A DNA stretch of 64,000 bases, taken from Paracoccaceae bacterium. Lineage in GTDB: Bacteria; Pseudomonadota; Alphaproteobacteria; Rhodobacterales; Rhodobacteraceae. The position numbers and the translations under genes were made by a program. Shown in pieces: positions 62,051 to 64,000 of the stretch. Each line of letters starts with the position of its first letter. Position 1 is the stretch's first letter. Under the pieces are notes generated by a model, which was given only the letters and a program-made list of their open reading frames with translations, did not search any database and was not told where the DNA came from. The stretch spans positions 124,001-188,000 of the forward strand of contig JANSYP010000006.1 of assembly GCA_024742405.1 (NCBI GenBank), read 5' to 3'.

Positions 62051-62481
62051 GGCGGATCTTTTCGAAAACGAGGGTTGCGCGACGTGTATCCGTCGACATC
62101 CGGGCTGTCCACGTCAAGGGAAAGGTCCCGACCTGGCCCGCGCTAAAGGAAGCATTTCGAGGCGGAGGCTCATCGGCAATGTCGATTAGCGGTGCGCAGG
62201 ATTTCAGCCGCAACGAAGGATTGCAGCGTCGAAACCACCAAGCCTGCATTTGCTCTCCGGAGTGCTCTTCCGACAAAGTCGAAGCTACGCAGGACTACGA
62301 TGTCAACAAGTATGGGCCCCAAAAAGAGGACTTCCATCAATCAGTGGTGACAGCCCAATCGCCCACAAAAGGGCCTCCTTGGACCGGCTCCGGCAACTGT
62401 CACGCCGCTGGAGACGAGTCTGGTGCAATAAGTGGCCGCTCTGAGTGGTTTACGGAGCGGAAATCCTGATCTCAGAAGCTG
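62051..62481. other. Intergenic between alaS and recA
   Basis: About 430 bases. Frames of 64-174 codons exist but none is convincing. A 6-bp hairpin (CCGCTC at 62436 and GAGCGG at 62455) could be part of the recA terminator. The alaS promoter is probably here. Confidence 0.4.
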
Positions 62482-63561
62482 TTAACTTTCCAGCACATCG
62501 GTCTCGGGAATCTCCGGCGGCTCCTCGAAATCGAGCCCATGGGCAGCACGGATCTTGTCCTCGATCTCCCAGGCGATCTTCGAGTTTTCCTTCAAGTATG
62601 ACTTGGCGTTCTCGCGCCCCTGACCGATCCGCTCATCGCCGTAGGAGAACCAAGACCCCGATTTTTCCACCACTCCGGCCTTGACGCCGAGATCGAGCAG
62701 TTCGCCCATCTTGGAAATGCCCTCACCGTACATGATGTCAAACTCGACCTGCTTGAAGGGCGGGGCGACCTTGTTTTTGACGACTTTAACGCGCGTTGCA
62801 TTGCCGACCACTTCGTCGCGATCCTTGAGCGCGCCGATCCGCCGGATGTCCAGGCGTACGGACGAATAAAACTTCAGGGCGTTTCCGCCGGTAGTGGTTT
62901 CCGGGCTGCCGAACATTACGCCGATCTTCATCCGGATCTGATTGATGAAGATTACCATGCAATTGGACCGGCTGATCGATCCGGTAAGCTTACGCATCGC
63001 CTGGCTCATCAGACGGGCTTGAGCGCCGACCTGCGCATCGCCCATATCGCCTTCGAGTTCCGCCTTCGGCGTCAGCGCGGCGACACTGTCCACGACCACC
63101 ATGCTGATGGCCCCCGAACGCACAAGTGTGTCAGTGATCTCGAGGGCCTGCTCGCCCGTGTCGGGCTGGGAAATCAGCAACTCGTCGATATCAACCCCTA
63201 CCCTGCGGGCATATTGTGGATCCAACGCATGCTCGGCGTCGACAAATGCGCAAACGCCACCCTTCTTCTGCTCTTCGGCCACGCAGTGCAGCGTGAGCGT
63301 GGTCTTGCCGGAGCTCTCAGGGCCGTAAATCTCGACAACCCGACCTTTCGGCAGGCCGCCAATACCAAGGGCAATGTCGAGACCCAGCGATCCCGTTGAC
63401 GTTGCCTCGATCTCCTGCACCGCGCCCTCTCGGCCCAGCTTCATGATCGAGCCTTTGCCGAACTGGCGCTCGATCTGGGCGAGGGCGGAGTCTAGCGCTT
63501 TTTGTTTATCCATTTTGCGCGGTCCGTCGAGGTCAAGAAGATTGGAGGGGCTCTGCGCCAT
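62482..63561 (-). CDS. recA: Recombinase RecA
   Basis: A 359-residue DNA strand-exchange ATPase: Walker A in [36 protein letters not shown]2 region [21 protein letters not shown], and an acidic C-terminus ([15 protein letters not shown]). The ATG at 63561 (MAQSPSNLL) follows AAGGACAGGACCG; an internal MDKQKALDS start is less likely. It mediates homologous recombination and LexA cleavage, and is regulated by the adjacent SOS box. Confidence 0.98.
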   Translation of the reverse strand: MAQSPSNLLDLDGPRKMDKQKALDSALAQIERQFGKGSIMKLGREGAVQEIEATSTGSLGLDIALGIGGLPKGRVVEIYGPESSGKTTLTLHCVAEEQKKGGVCAFVDAEHALDPQYARRVGVDIDELLISQPDTGEQALEITDTLVRSGAISMVVVDSVAALTPKAELEGDMGDAQVGAQARLMSQAMRKLTGSISRSNCMVIFINQIRMKIGVMFGSPETTTGGNALKFYSSVRLDIRRIGALKDRDEVVGNATRVKVVKNKVAPPFKQVEFDIMYGEGISKMGELLDLGVKAGVVEKSGSWFSYGDERIGQGRENAKSYLKENSKIAWEIEDKIRAAHGLDFEEPPEIPETDVLES

Positions 63562-63611
63562 CGGTCCTGTCCTTGTTTCACAGTCCGCTTCACGCGGCAA
63601 TGATCGGTTTT

Positions 63612-63626
63612 GTTCTGCTCTTGTTC
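63612..63626. promoter_or_regulatory. Alphaproteobacterial SOS (LexA) box of recA
   Basis: GTTC at 63612-63615 and 63623-63626 separated by seven bases, the GTTC-N7-GTTC motif known for alphaproteobacterial LexA. It lies about 50 bases upstream of the recA start, just downstream of a possible -10 (TATCAT on the minus strand). Confidence 0.85.
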
Positions 63627-63730
63627 TCTATGATATGGTCTGAATTCTGCCTCTATTCAATTCATTTTTTTAGAAGGGTGACGTGGAGAGGCTTAAGAAA
63701 GGCTTGACGTTGCAGAACCAGCAAGGGCGC

Positions 63731-64000
63731 TTAGTGAAGTTGGCGCTGAACCGTCGCCGTCAGGTCCTGCAAAGAAAACGGTTTGGGCAGGAAAACCGAA
63801 TTCGGAATTCGGGATTGTTGGTCGGAAAGGGCATCCTCGGCATAGCCCGAGACGAAAACGACACGCGTGTCCGGCCGGGCTTTCAATGCCTCGCGCACCC
63901 AGCTTGGACCGTCCATACCCGGCATAACCACATCTGTGACAAATACGTCGATGTCGAGTGAGCGGTCCGACAGACGGTCGAGCGCCTGCTCAGCATTTTC
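63731..64000 (-). CDS. cckA: Hybrid histidine kinase CckA, C-terminal receiver domain, continues beyond the window
   Basis: The last 89 codons of a gene entering from the right edge. They form a receiver domain with the phospho-acceptor Asp in VTDVVMPGMDG, VSGYAEDALSDQQ, and the conserved Lys in FLPKPFSLQDLTATVQ. This ending and the location beside recA are characteristic of CckA, which controls CtrA through ChpT. The kinase core is outside the window. Confidence 0.88.
   Translation of the reverse strand, partial: ENAEQALDRLSDRSLDIDVFVTDVVMPGMDGPSWVREALKARPDTRVVFVSGYAEDALSDQQSRIPNSVFLPKPFSLQDLTATVQRQLH

Noticed and set aside
61945-62469. 174-codon plus-strand ORF between alaS and recA
   Set aside because: Its first part is antisense to alaS and the rest shows no domain or ribosome binding site.
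1-64000. CRISPR arrays
   Set aside because: No regularly spaced direct repeats with unique spacers were seen; the 22.2 kb array is palindromic, within a gene, and has variable spacing.

Overview
The window is high-GC chromosomal DNA from an alphaproteobacterium, most likely a Rhodobacterales (Roseobacter-type) marine bacterium. The evidence is the cckA-recA-alaS neighbourhood, an iscR-nifS-sufB...sufCD-sufS cluster with YIP1-type genes inserted, an IscR lacking the usual three cysteine ligands, an alphaproteobacterial GTTC-N7-GTTC SOS box before recA, and exosortase substrates of the VPEID-CTERM and VPLPA-CTERM classes. Genus cannot be fixed from the sequence alone.

Layout. 1-4.9 kb: the 3' end of a polysaccharide deacetylase gene (+), facing a cyoABCD quinol oxidase operon (-). 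6.1-10.4 kb: an exosortase E cassette, with a secreted multidomain protein, a 59-residue VPEID-CTERM substrate not covered by a long ORF, and exosortase E fused to a CPBP protease. 10.4-18.3 kb: an eroded accessory zone with an AraC-family pseudogene, two tandem DUF1254/DUF1214 paralogues, a frameshifted outer-membrane-type gene, a PsiE-family gene, and remnants of an older mobile element (IS3 OrfA-like, a relaxase with its middle deleted, and the C-terminal part of a large serine recombinase).

18.27-38.17 kb: a genomic island of about 19.9 kb in the 3' end of tRNA-Arg(CCG). It is bounded by a 14-bp direct repeat, and each end carries a tandem GGGGGAA pair with 12-bp spacing. Its left part is phage or satellite-like: a tyrosine integrase, an AlpA-like regulator, and a winged-helix gene with five helically phased palindromes in its 3' end. 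A minus-strand block of five phage-like genes follows, with no recognisable capsid or terminase. The middle is cargo: a VPLPA-CTERM alkaline phosphatase, membrane proteins, an HNH lipoprotein and a flavin-binding PPOX protein. The right part has an XRE regulator divergent from small phage-like genes with two matching operators. It ends with a translationally coupled DprA-like plus phosphoribosyltransferase pair beside attR, which is my best candidate for an undescribed (possibly defence) system.

38.2-64 kb: ordinary core genome. The suf operon reads leftward from iscR to sufS. Next come an alpha/beta hydrolase, a zinc metallopeptidase, a small membrane protein and an aspartate-dehydrogenase-like gene (+), then a TPR membrane protein (-). 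A long leftward run follows: alaS, DUF1330, histidine phosphatase, MOSC, pheS, cupin, ASCH, cupin, pheT, ytoQ, with most junctions overlapping or nearly so. RecA under a LexA-type box and the 3' end of cckA close the window.

The tRNA-Arg locus has been hit repeatedly: a serine recombinase remnant on its left, the present tyrosine-integrase island, and a second 5' fragment of the same tRNA about 135 bp away. Gene identities come from reading motifs in the translations; no database search was run.
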